From Bacteroidota bacterium (lineage in GTDB: Bacteria > Bacteroidota > Bacteroidia > Chitinophagales > Chitinophagaceae): a DNA stretch of 52,036 nt. This document shows positions 1 through 7,127 of this stretch, one piece after another. The stretch spans positions 1 to 52,036 of the forward strand of contig JAFDXH010000062.1 in assembly GCA_018268075.1 (NCBI GenBank), written 5' to 3'. Position numbers and translations under genes: made by a program. Below the pieces are notes generated by a model. That model was not told where the DNA came from, made no database searches, and saw nothing but the letters and a program-made list of their open reading frames with translations. Each line of letters starts with the position of its first letter. Position 1 is the first letter of the stretch.

Positions 1-515
1 CTTTCTGCATTTTGATTGTATGCCACACCGGCATTTACCTGCCATTTATTTTTATTAAACCCTACTAAAACAGCATCATGTTTTCTGCCGGCATTGTTCC
101 AGTCGAGTGCACCCAAAATTCGCTCATCATCTAAAGAAAGTACCTGCCGGCCAGCCTTTATATTCCAGTGAGGCGAAAAAAAATATTGTGCCCATGCTTC
201 ATATAAAGTTAAAGTATTTCCTGTAGCCTGCACCTGTGCATCGTTTCCCCATACATTTATTATTTGAGTAGTCAGGCCAATTTTTAGTTTATCCTGCCTT
301 GAATAAATTAACCCAAGCCTGCTTCTTTGAGCCACGAAAGATGCGGCTTCTTGGCTTTTAAGTATGGGTGTAAATAAGCCATGGCGAATTTCGCCGCGAG
401 GCCTAATCTGTATGTTTAATTGCAATTGCTCACCCGTAACTGACTGTGCTATGACATACTCGCAGCAGAGTACCAGAAATGCACTTAGTATTAAAGAAAT
501 TACTGAAGGTTTCAA
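1..515 (-). CDS. Alginate-export-type outer-membrane porin, N-terminal 171 residues (truncated by window edge)
   Basis: The reading frame runs from a TTG at 515 down to base 1 without a stop; the rest lies outside the window. A TAG directly precedes the TTG in the same frame, so no longer start is possible. The first 24 or so residues form a signal peptide ending ...VIAQS. The mature part has features I associate with the Bacteroidota alginate-export porin family: an early RPRGEIRHGLFTP segment, AQRSRLGLIY, then EAWAQYFFSPHWNIKAGRQ followed by LDDERILGALDWNNAGRKHD. Such proteins are outer-membrane beta-barrels; many are not tied to alginate, so the substrate is open. A Crp/Fnr-like palindrome lies about 50 bases upstream. 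The family call is fairly secure; the substrate is unknown. Confidence 0.72.
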   Translation of the reverse strand, partial: MKPSVISLILSAFLVLCCEYVIAQSVTGEQLQLNIQIRPRGEIRHGLFTPILKSQEAASFVAQRSRLGLIYSRQDKLKIGLTTQIINVWGNDAQVQATGNTLTLYEAWAQYFFSPHWNIKAGRQVLSLDDERILGALDWNNAGRKHDAVLVGFNKNKWQVNAGVAYNQNAE

Positions 516-564
516 CTATTTCGTTTTTAGGAGTGCAAATTTCTTTCAATTCAAATTTTTGATA

Positions 565-578
565 ATGATTAAGATCAT
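565..578. promoter_or_regulatory. Crp/Fnr-like palindrome ATGAT-TAAG-ATCAT
   Basis: A perfect 5-bp inverted repeat with a 4-bp spacer. It resembles the Fnr-type consensus TTGAT-N4-ATCAA, differing only at the outermost base of each arm. It sits about 50 bases before the TTG start of the porin gene, where an activator or repressor could act. No convincing TAnnTTTG box was found between it and the gene, so function is inference. Confidence 0.3.
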
Positions 579-636
579 AGAAAAATAAAAGAGATATCAT
601 GTTTGCATCGAGATTAGTTTATGAAGGATAACAAAT

Positions 637-653
637 GACAATACCTTATTGTC
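637..653. repeat. Perfect inverted repeat GACAATA-CCT-TATTGTC
   Basis: A 7-bp perfect palindrome with a 3-bp spacer in the 276-bp space between the divergent porin (minus) and YcxB-like (plus) genes. Its size suits a dimeric repressor operator. There is no T run after either arm, so it does not look like a terminator. Confidence 0.35.
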
Positions 654-791
654 CATTATAATTCTTCTTTTTTCTAAAATATTAAATTGAAGCCTTCGGG
701 TATTTTACAAAAATAATTTATACCTGTGGCCAGAGGGCTCTGTTGTCAATAGATTTTATTCGTTTATAAAATTTTCAAACTACTTTTACCC

Positions 792-1271
792 ATGACCTCT
801 TCCCTTTTTACCTATAGCAAGCCAAAAGTATTACAGGCGCTTCGTTACCATTTTATAAGCCGAAAAGAAATTAAAATCATGATCATTCTGGTGAACGTGT
901 TTGCCATCTTTTCAGCAATTATGTATTATACACATCGTGTATCACCTATAGCTTTTTTGCTGAGTTCAGGGCTTTGGTTTATACTGATGATTTCTTTTTG
1001 GTGGGCATTGCCTGCCATCATATACAGGCGGGCAGCTACATTCAAAGACCGTTTTAAAGTAAGTTTTGACCCGCAGCACATGTTTTTGGAAAACGACCGT
1101 GGCAGTCGAAGTTGGCCGTGGGCATCCTTCAGCACATTCACTGAAAGTCCTTATTTTTTTCATTTATATTTCGACAGGCGGTCTTTTTTTCTAATACCCA
1201 AAGATGCCTTTGGCGAACAGGTAGGGGATGCCAGAAAATTATTGAAGGAAAAAATAAAAAATAAAGCCTAA
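792..1271 (+). CDS. YcxB-like small membrane protein
   Basis: A 159-residue protein. Two adjacent hydrophobic segments (about residues 30-47 and 51-74) form a hairpin in the membrane, followed by a soluble C-terminal part. That part contains FKVSFDPQHMFLENDRGSRSWPWASFSTFTES and a final FFLIPKDAFG segment. This two-helix plus C-terminal beta domain layout, with the W-x-W...F-x-E and LIPK-AF blocks, matches the YcxB-like family, whose function is not known. Its stop overlaps the stop of the convergent acetyltransferase gene by 4 bases. An alternative reading as a generic membrane protein cannot be excluded. Confidence 0.68.
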   Translation: MTSSLFTYSKPKVLQALRYHFISRKEIKIMIILVNVFAIFSAIMYYTHRVSPIAFLLSSGLWFILMISFWWALPAIIYRRAATFKDRFKVSFDPQHMFLENDRGSRSWPWASFSTFTESPYFFHLYFDRRSFFLIPKDAFGEQVGDARKLLKEKIKNKA

Positions 1272-1702
1272 AAGGCCAGTCTCTTTTCCATAATGAAATG
1301 AGGAAGGCTCACTTCAGTAAACTCACTACTTATTTTTTTGTACCCCAGTTTTTCGTAAAACCCTACTGCCGTTTTGCGGGCATGCATGATTAATTTTTTG
1401 TACCCTTTATCGCGGGCTAGGTTCTCGGCGTAGTTCATCATAGCCGCTCCTATACCTTTGCCCTGTACATTATTTTGCACAGCCATTTGCCTGAGCCTTA
1501 CCACACCTGCCTCTACGGGGGTGAGCAAGCAACAACCCAGCATCACGTCCTCGTCAAGTGCGGCAATAAGTACATCACTTTTCTCTCTTTCAAGTTCTGA
1601 TTTTTCAAATGAAAGATTCAAAGGTTTACGCAAAACTTCTTGCCTCAGCTTTACCATCTGACTATATTCAACACTGCCGTGGTCTATTTGTTTTATGGGC
1701 AT
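1268..1702 (-). CDS. GNAT-family N-acetyltransferase
   Basis: A 144-residue protein of single GNAT-domain size. The acetyl-CoA pyrophosphate-binding motif A is visible as LRQMAVQNNVQGKGIGAAMM (Q-x-x-G-x-G/A type) around residues 70-90. The motif B region HARKTAVGFYEKLGYK follows near residues 106-121. These enzymes transfer an acetyl group from acetyl-CoA to an amine; the acceptor cannot be read from sequence. The overall pattern (short N-terminal part with LRQEVLRKPL, then the fold) is similar to ElaA/YjcF-like GNAT proteins. It is monocistronic and convergent with the YcxB-like gene. Confidence 0.85.
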   Translation of the reverse strand: MPIKQIDHGSVEYSQMVKLRQEVLRKPLNLSFEKSELEREKSDVLIAALDEDVMLGCCLLTPVEAGVVRLRQMAVQNNVQGKGIGAAMMNYAENLARDKGYKKLIMHARKTAVGFYEKLGYKKISSEFTEVSLPHFIMEKRLAF

Positions 1703-1914
1703 CCCAATATTTTTTTGAAGAATTGACTACTAAAAATAAAACTACAAATAAAATTAGGTATTTAGTGTGAGATATAAGATGAAAGCCAAATGAACTTAAG
1801 GATTTATCCCCGAATTTTTATACTAAAAATATCGAAATACCCTTTCTATTTCCCCTTTCTGATCGCTTCTATTTTTCATCAAATACTTTATTATTTTTTT
1901 TATCCCAAAAAGTA

Positions 1915-1922
1915 TATTTTTG
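1915..1922 (+). promoter_or_regulatory. Candidate TAnnTTTG (-7) promoter box of acpP
   Basis: TATTTTTG matches the Bacteroidota -7 consensus TAnnTTTG. It ends 27 bases before the acpP ATG, which places the transcript start a few bases downstream and leaves a leader of about 20 bases. A -33 element is not clear. The AT-rich surroundings make a chance match possible. Confidence 0.5.
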
Positions 1923-1949
1923 TAGCCGTATTAACTAAACTTTACAACC

Positions 1950-2186
1950 ATGCAAGACATTGCAACAAGAGTAAAAAAAATAATTGTTGACAAATTAGGT
2001 GTTGACGAATCTGAAGTAACCACAGATGCTTCATTTACCAATGACCTGGGGGCAGACAGCCTCGACACAGTAGAATTAATTATGGAATTTGAAAAAGAAT
2101 TCAATATTTCAATTCCTGATGAGCAAGCCGAAACAATCACCACTGTTGGGCAAGCAGTAGCCTACCTGGAAGAACACGCAAAGTAA
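1950..2186 (+). CDS. acpP: Acyl carrier protein
   Basis: A 78-residue acidic protein, the usual length. The phosphopantetheine attachment motif [10 protein letters not shown] is present with Ser37 as the modified residue, followed by the conserved helix with EFEKEF and IPDEQAE. It carries growing acyl chains as thioesters during type II fatty acid synthesis in the cytoplasm. fabF starts 27 bases after its stop, giving the standard acpP-fabF pair. A TAnnTTTG promoter box lies just upstream. Confidence 0.98.
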   Translation: MQDIATRVKKIIVDKLGVDESEVTTDASFTNDLGADSLDTVELIMEFEKEFNISIPDEQAETITTVGQAVAYLEEHAK

Positions 2187-2213
2187 TTTCCTTCATCAAC
2201 TTCGTAGCAGCTT

Positions 2214-3467
2214 ATGGAATTAAAAAGAGTAGTAGTTACCGGGCTTGGGGCAATCACTCCATTAGGCAATTCTGTTCCCCAATATTGGGAAGGCCTTATA
2301 AATGGAGTTTCTGGCGCAGGCCCTATTACTCAATTTGATTGTTCAAAATTCAAAACCAGGTTTGCCTGTGAAGTAAAGAATTTTGAACCTACAGACTATC
2401 TGGAACGGAAAGAAGCAAGAAAACTTGACCGCTTTACACAATTTGCACTTGTAGCAAGTGATGAGGCTGTAAAAGATGCCGGCATTACTGCAGACAATGT
2501 AGATCACGATCGCGTAGGAGTAATTTTCGCCAGCGGTATTGGGGGCATTACTACCTTTCAGGATGATGTAATGGCCTATGCCAGGGGCGATGGTACTCCA
2601 AGGTTCAATCCATTTTTTATCCCTAAAATGATCTTGGATATTGCAGCCGGCCAGATTTCTATGCGTTATGGTTTTCGAGGCCCCAATTTTGCAGTAGTAA
2701 GTGCCTGCGCCAGTAGCACCAATGCAATTATTGATGCTTATGATAATATTCGCTTAGGAAAAGCTGATATAATACTGACCGGTGGCAGCGAAGCAGTAAT
2801 AAGTGAAGCCGGAGTAGGTGGATTTAATGCCATGAAGGCACTGAGCGAAAGAAACGATGACCCCGCTACTGCATCAAGGCCATTTGATAAAGACCGTGAT
2901 GGTTTTGTGATGGGCGAAGCCGCAGGTATTCTGGTACTTGAAGAGTTAGAACACGCTAAGGCTCGCGGCGCTAAAATATATTGCGAAATTGCCGGCGGAG
3001 GCGCTACAGCAGATGCACACCACATTACCGCTCCACACCCGGAAGGGTTGGGTGCCAAAAATGTAATGCATGCAGCATTAAAAGATGCTGAAATGGAGCC
3101 GCAGGATATTGACTACATCAATGTACATGGTACTTCCACACCTCTTGGGGATATTGCCGAAACAAAAGCGATCCTTGCGGTGTTTGGTGATAAAGCCTAT
3201 GACCTGAACATAAGTTCTACCAAATCTATGACAGGCCATTGCTTGGGTGCAGCCGGTGTGATGGAAGCGCTTGCGTGTATATTAGCCGTTACTAAAAATG
3301 TAATACCGCCTACCATCAATCATTTTACTGATGACCCTGAGCTGGATCCTAAATTAAATTTCACTTTTAATAAAGCGCAGTATAAGACGGTGGACGCCGC
3401 CATGAGCAATACTTTTGGCTTTGGAGGACATAATGCATCTGTGATCGTAAAAAAGTTTGCTGAATAA
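2214..3467 (+). CDS. fabF: Beta-ketoacyl-ACP synthase II
   Basis: A 417-residue thiolase-fold condensing enzyme that extends acyl-ACP with malonyl-ACP. The catalytic triad is readable: Cys165 in SACASST, His305 in NVHGTSTPLGD and His342 in KSMTGHCLGAAG, with Lys337 in the same block. The C-terminal NTFGFGGHNAS loop is also intact. Length and motifs fit FabF rather than FabB. It is co-directional with acpP. In many Bacteroidota rnc follows directly (from memory), but here a small membrane protein gene and opposite-strand genes intervene. Confidence 0.97.
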   Translation: MELKRVVVTGLGAITPLGNSVPQYWEGLINGVSGAGPITQFDCSKFKTRFACEVKNFEPTDYLERKEARKLDRFTQFALVASDEAVKDAGITADNVDHDRVGVIFASGIGGITTFQDDVMAYARGDGTPRFNPFFIPKMILDIAAGQISMRYGFRGPNFAVVSACASSTNAIIDAYDNIRLGKADIILTGGSEAVISEAGVGGFNAMKALSERNDDPATASRPFDKDRDGFVMGEAAGILVLEELEHAKARGAKIYCEIAGGGATADAHHITAPHPEGLGAKNVMHAALKDAEMEPQDIDYINVHGTSTPLGDIAETKAILAVFGDKAYDLNISSTKSMTGHCLGAAGVMEALACILAVTKNVIPPTINHFTDDPELDPKLNFTFNKAQYKTVDAAMSNTFGFGGHNASVIVKKFAE

Positions 3468-3513
3468 TAGGAATGAAGTTTGCAGTTTTTTTTAGAACTG
3501 TAAATAAATTCTT

Positions 3514-3846
3514 ATGGATACAACAGCAAATAATTTAGACAATGATATTGGTAGCTTTCTATCCCGCCGCCTCGGTGAGAAAGAAGCAGCAGATATAATG
3601 GCCACTGTAAATGAAGAAGTGGCGAAAAGAGTGGACGCGCGCATAGCAGCATCAAGAGCTGAAATAAGCGCCTGGCGCGATGAAATAAAGGCAAATTTTG
3701 CCACAAAAGAAGATGCGGCGAATCTTGAAAAAAAATTAATCAAGCGGGTTTCAGAAGTAGAAGGCACCATCATACTTTGGGGTATTGTATTTTGGATTAC
3801 CATTATCATTGCTGTGTATATAATATTTAAGTTTGTGCAAGCATGA
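3514..3846 (+). CDS. Small coiled-coil membrane protein of unknown function
   Basis: A 110-residue protein starting 46 bases after fabF. Residues 1-75 are charged and helical, with a KEEAADIM/VNEEVAKRVDARIAASRAEIS stretch typical of a coiled coil and an ATKEDAANLEKKL motif. Residues 88-107 form one strong membrane helix (WGIVFWITIIIAVYIIFKFV) next to the C terminus. The TKED-LEKKL plus tail anchor layout resembles the loosely defined DUF1640/CCDC90-like proteins, some of which are found in mobile DNA. I cannot assign a function. The long N-terminal region would face the cytoplasm. Confidence 0.6.
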   Translation: MDTTANNLDNDIGSFLSRRLGEKEAADIMATVNEEVAKRVDARIAASRAEISAWRDEIKANFATKEDAANLEKKLIKRVSEVEGTIILWGIVFWITIIIAVYIIFKFVQA

Positions 3847-3933
3847 TAATCTTAAGCAGCAGCCGAGCCACTGGCACGGCACAGGGTGTATATCAAGGAA
3901 GGCAAAGGGTACCTGTTTCGCCATCAATCCGCA

Positions 3934-4305
3934 TCATAGAGCAAAAGGATCATACCAAAAATATTCAATCATTAATTTACAAGATATTTTCTTGGGATTG
4001 CGTATGCATAGACTACCTGAATTCATTATTGAGGAATTGTTGTTTAATGTAAATAAGGCATACGGCGCCACAACACCGCCATCAAAATAAATAGTATCAT
4101 AACAATTGTTTTCTATTATTTTTATATTTATCAATTTTGAGTCAGCTTTAGGATTTCTTCTAATGCTTAAATCATAACAAGTGTCTACCTGAGAGACAAG
4201 TATTTCCTTTTGAAACCTCTTCCGACAGGAGAAATTATGAAATATTAGAAAGTGAAGAATCACCTTAAATAAGGTATTGGGATATTTAAAAGTATAACAA
4301 TTCAT
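3934..4305 (-). CDS. Possible small secreted protein or lipoprotein, unknown
   Basis: A 123-residue open frame of uncertain reality. A hydrophobic stretch at residues 12-25 ends in NFSC, which could be a lipobox if translation starts internally. A polar region with alternating pattern follows (DTCYDLSIRRNPK, NIKIIENNCYDTIYF). It lies downstream and on the same strand as two secreted-type genes (4401-6004). No homologous family was recognised. Competing plus-strand frames in the same bases look less protein-like. It may be a remnant. Confidence 0.3.
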   Translation of the reverse strand: MNCYTFKYPNTLFKVILHFLIFHNFSCRKRFQKEILVSQVDTCYDLSIRRNPKADSKLINIKIIENNCYDTIYFDGGVVAPYALFTLNNNSSIMNSGSLCIRNPKKISCKLMIEYFWYDPFAL

Positions 4306-4400
4306 ATGTGTTACTCATTGGTAAATTTTAAGGATGTGTAACCTGGAACAAAGCCGTTTCTACAATTGCTACAGTTAGGAATCCCACCTTAAATTTCAGA

Positions 4401-4784
4401 TCAATCCTTTGAATGGGAAGTCTTCCATTCAAGAGATTGATTTTTCCGTAAAATAATTGTAAGATCAAGAAGTAGCCTGCCTGCCAAATCATCATAAGAG
4501 TATTGGTATTTGGGAGGTGCATTTTTTTGATAGACAGTAATTTCTACCGTAGCATCGTGCCCGTTAGAAAGGTAAGAGCCATTAGGAATGGTTATAACTG
4601 CGGAATCATTATTTTTAATCATCTTCCTCTTTGAGGTAAAGGCAGTTTTAGAGGCCACAGTTAAGATAATACTATCAACCAATTCTGAAGATTGGTTTAC
4701 AAAAGTTATTTTTTTTTCATTAGGTTCATGATAAAAGGTGCATGAAGTCCAATATGCGGCTAAAATAAACAGATAAAATTTCAT
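4401..4784 (-). CDS. Small putative lipoprotein, unknown function
   Basis: A 127-residue protein with a short signal peptide (MKFYLFILAAYWTSC); Cys15 would be the lipidated residue, although the lipobox WTSC is not ideal. The mature part is beta-rich, with KKITFVNQSSELVDSIILTV and AVITIPNGSY. The ATG overlaps the stop of the upstream gene in an ATGA arrangement, so the two are probably translated together and may act together in the envelope. No family was recognised. Confidence 0.55.
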   Translation of the reverse strand: MKFYLFILAAYWTSCTFYHEPNEKKITFVNQSSELVDSIILTVASKTAFTSKRKMIKNNDSAVITIPNGSYLSNGHDATVEITVYQKNAPPKYQYSYDDLAGRLLLDLTIILRKNQSLEWKTSHSKD

Positions 4785-6004
4785 TGATTAGTTGGGGTTA
4801 ATTGGGTGTTTCCATTTATACCGTGCGTAGCGGTATTCTCATTATCTGTACCAAAAGTGCCCCAATAGTCAGGATTACCATTTGGATTGAGTAATGTGCC
4901 ATCCCGTTTAAATTTTGGATACTCGTTAGATGGGCTTTCACTGCTTAATGAGAAATTGACAGGAATATCAAGCCAATCAGCATCCATCCACCACATCAGG
5001 TAGGGGTTTCCGTGTTGCGCATGATTGGTTACCAATTCAAGATAGGGCGCATCAGTCATCATTCGTATGATGTGCTCTTTGGCAATTGATATTCTTTCCG
5101 GCGCGTCAATTGTTTGCAAATAATTATATACTTCAATCATTCTTTCCGGATTATCTATGAGCCACTGTTTCTGATATACTTTTAAAGATAGCTCGTTAGA
5201 GATTTCTAATGCTATATCAGCCGGTTGCCATGCTGGTAGCTGGTCGCACGGGCTTGTAGTGCCATCCATTCTTGGCAAGTCAGGATTTTTAGTCGGTATG
5301 CATGGATCTTCATACCAGCTTCCATCACCAGTTCCACCGCCACCACCAGTTCCGCCGCTACCGGGGTTGCTGCCGCCTCCACCATTATAGCCACCGCCAC
5401 CACTATCGCCTCCTTCTACTGCTAATGCCACATAGGTTTTACATATTGTGGCGGTATAAGTATTGTAATCGGGGCCATTGGTTAGCCAGCCTCCTGTCTT
5501 AAATTCTTTATAACAAATAGTTATCGTTAGCTGCGACCATCTATTACCTGCATTTTCATTAAACGATTCAATGGATATTAAATTTACAGCAGTATCTTTT
5601 TCACCAAATAACTTCTTATCCCTTATGTCAAAATATTTATGGCCAAAAATATTATTTTCAAAGCCCATAAAGAAAAGCGCTGTTTGAGCAGCACTGTTTG
5701 TACTATCGGTAGCGGTATATCCATTTTTATTATACTGCCATTTATACATCACCTTAAAAGCTGTATCTGTTTCATTAAAGGTGGCCTTTAGTATTGCATT
5801 CACCCCACTATCTATAACCATAGGAATATAAATAATTTGAGAAGGGTTGCCATTTTTTTGGCCGGATGATTGTTTGCCGGACAATCTTGCGCTGGCCACA
5901 ATTGCTTTATCCCACACAGGAAATCCTGCATATTTTACAAATTTTTCTACAAAAGGTTTGGCCTGCTGCTGCCGTAATATTTTATCTCTTATAGCCATCA
6001 CCAT
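4781..6004 (-). CDS. Secreted-type protein with glycine-rich linker, unknown; appears cut off from its signal peptide
   Basis: A 407-residue open frame with no signal of its own. Residues about 1-195 form one domain, containing KYAGFPVWDKAIV, IIYIPMV and beta-rich segments. A very Gly-rich linker follows (about 199-230, GGGGYNGGGGS type), then a helical domain containing MWWMDADW. Proteins with the FPVWDKA...YIP start are, in my memory, common unassigned lipoproteins of Chitinophagaceae and flavobacteria. A lipoprotein signal sits just upstream in another frame (5998-6184), so this start is probably not the native one. The gene is coupled by ATGA to the small lipoprotein at 4401-4784. It may be a pseudogene, a phase-variable gene or affected by sequencing errors. 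Confidence 0.5.
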   Translation of the reverse strand: MVMAIRDKILRQQQAKPFVEKFVKYAGFPVWDKAIVASARLSGKQSSGQKNGNPSQIIYIPMVIDSGVNAILKATFNETDTAFKVMYKWQYNKNGYTATDSTNSAAQTALFFMGFENNIFGHKYFDIRDKKLFGEKDTAVNLISIESFNENAGNRWSQLTITICYKEFKTGGWLTNGPDYNTYTATICKTYVALAVEGGDSGGGGYNGGGGSNPGSGGTGGGGGTGDGSWYEDPCIPTKNPDLPRMDGTTSPCDQLPAWQPADIALEISNELSLKVYQKQWLIDNPERMIEVYNYLQTIDAPERISIAKEHIIRMMTDAPYLELVTNHAQHGNPYLMWWMDADWLDIPVNFSLSSESPSNEYPKFKRDGTLLNPNGNPDYWGTFGTDNENTATHGINGNTQLTPTNQ

Positions 6005-6184
6005 TTTGTCTGAGGGGCGTGTTCATAAAAAAATTGATGTTCTATCTCAGCATTTGATTGTGTACTTTCCTCAGGCAATTGCTGTCGTTGTTTTTGTAAA
6101 TCTATTTTCTTACAGGAAGCAAATAGCACTATTACAATACACAGTACAGAGATGATTTTTGCGGGGGGGGGTAAATTTTCTCAT
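5998..6184 (-). pseudogene. Detached lipoprotein signal peptide and N-terminal part of the 4781-6004 gene
   Basis: From the ATG at 6184 the frame reads MRKFT and then enters a run of nine C (minus strand). With nine, the frame hits TAA after 17 codons. With eight (or eleven) it would read through a good lipoprotein signal: KIISVLCIVIVLFASCKK with the lipobox FASC, then IDLQKQRQQ...EHQFFYEHAPQTKW, and stop with TGA at 5998-6000. One further base in the AAAA at 6004-6007 would join it in frame to MVMAIRDKIL of the 407-residue frame. Two homopolymer indels therefore separate signal and body. Confidence 0.5.
6163..6171. repeat. G9 homopolymer at the 5' end of a lipoprotein gene
   Basis: Nine consecutive G on plus (nine C on the coding minus strand) starting 14 bases into the coding frame, before the hydrophobic signal peptide. 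Long G/C runs are rare in this AT-rich DNA. Such tracts are classic slip-strand switches, but they are also common assembly error sites. Confidence 0.75.
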
Positions 6185-6254
6185 GGTTAGTTTTGGTGCA
6201 GGGCAAATGTATCTTTTATTATAATTACTTACAACCTACTACCAGAAATTTTTT

Positions 6255-7001
6255 TTGTTTAATTTTATCACTTCATTTTCAAATAAGTACGTGTCTATTT
6301 TATCATTACTTTTTTTATCAAAAAAGGAACGTTTGTTCCGTGAGCAATTACGGAATGTACTGGGGTTTGCGCCTGCTAAATATAATATTTACAAAACAGC
6401 GCTCAGCCACCGCTCTGTACGCGAGGGCGCCGATGAAAACAATGAGCGATTAGAATTTTTGGGAGATGCAATCCTGAGCAGTATTGTAGCGCATTATTTA
6501 TTTATGCGCTATCCCTATAAAGAAGAAGGTTTTCTTACAGAAATGCGCAGCAAAATGGTAAACAGGAATATGCTCAATGATATAGCCGTGAAGATTGGGC
6601 TTAAGAAGATTACCCTTTTTAATAAGTATGACACTACGTTAAAGACATCTCAAATTTTTGGTAACACCCTCGAAGCCCTGATAGGCGCTGTATATCTTGA
6701 TAAAGGATATGACAATACCAGCGATTGGGTAAACAAGCAGATTATACTACCTCACCTGTTTATGCAGGATCTGGAAAACCTCGATATCAATCAAAAAAAT
6801 AAATTATTTGGGTGGGCAAACAAAAATGGTAAGACTTTGGAATTTGAAACAATTAATGAGCAACAGGAAAATGGCCGCCGCCTCTTTACTATTGGCGCTA
6901 AGATAGATGGCAAGATTGTGGCGCAGGCTAAAGCATTTAATAAAAAAGATGCCAGCCAGGTGGCTGCACAAATAGCACTTGAGAAATTACACATTTCTTA
7001 A
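6255..7001 (+). CDS. rnc: Ribonuclease III
   Basis: A 248-residue endonuclease for double-stranded RNA, active in rRNA and mRNA processing. The signature NERLEFLGDAIL lies at residues 63-74 with the catalytic acidic residues. A second acidic motif, NTLEALIGAVYLDKGYD, follows near residues 138-155, and a C-terminal double-stranded-RNA-binding domain covers about 180-246 (KNGKTLEFETI ... KKDASQVAAQIALEKL). The TTG at 6255 is chosen because the protein then starts like other Bacteroidota homologues; an in-frame GTG at 6291 is an alternative. It normally follows fabF, but here about 2.8 kb separates them. Confidence 0.95.
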   Translation: MFNFITSFSNKYVSILSLLFLSKKERLFREQLRNVLGFAPAKYNIYKTALSHRSVREGADENNERLEFLGDAILSSIVAHYLFMRYPYKEEGFLTEMRSKMVNRNMLNDIAVKIGLKKITLFNKYDTTLKTSQIFGNTLEALIGAVYLDKGYDNTSDWVNKQIILPHLFMQDLENLDINQKNKLFGWANKNGKTLEFETINEQQENGRRLFTIGAKIDGKIVAQAKAFNKKDASQVAAQIALEKLHIS

Positions 7002-7127
7002 TGGTGAATGGAGAATGATGCGGGATAGCATCTGTGAGATATATGCTGCATTTGGTGGGCGTAAGCCATAAATGGTGGATTGGTTTTAATTTTTTTTTAT
7101 TTTCAAAAAATCTAATAAATACACTTT

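Noticed and set aside
3843-4090. Plus-strand frames after the coiled-coil membrane protein
   Set aside because: Composition is not protein-like, there is no ribosome-binding context, and they overlap a slightly better minus-strand frame.
5302-5502. His-rich plus-strand frame
   Set aside because: It is the reverse complement of the Gly-rich linker of the minus-strand gene; glycine codons read backwards give low-complexity residues.
6193-6453. Plus-strand frame starting upstream of rnc
   Set aside because: It runs in a different frame into rnc and has no recognisable domain; rnc motifs fix the correct frame.
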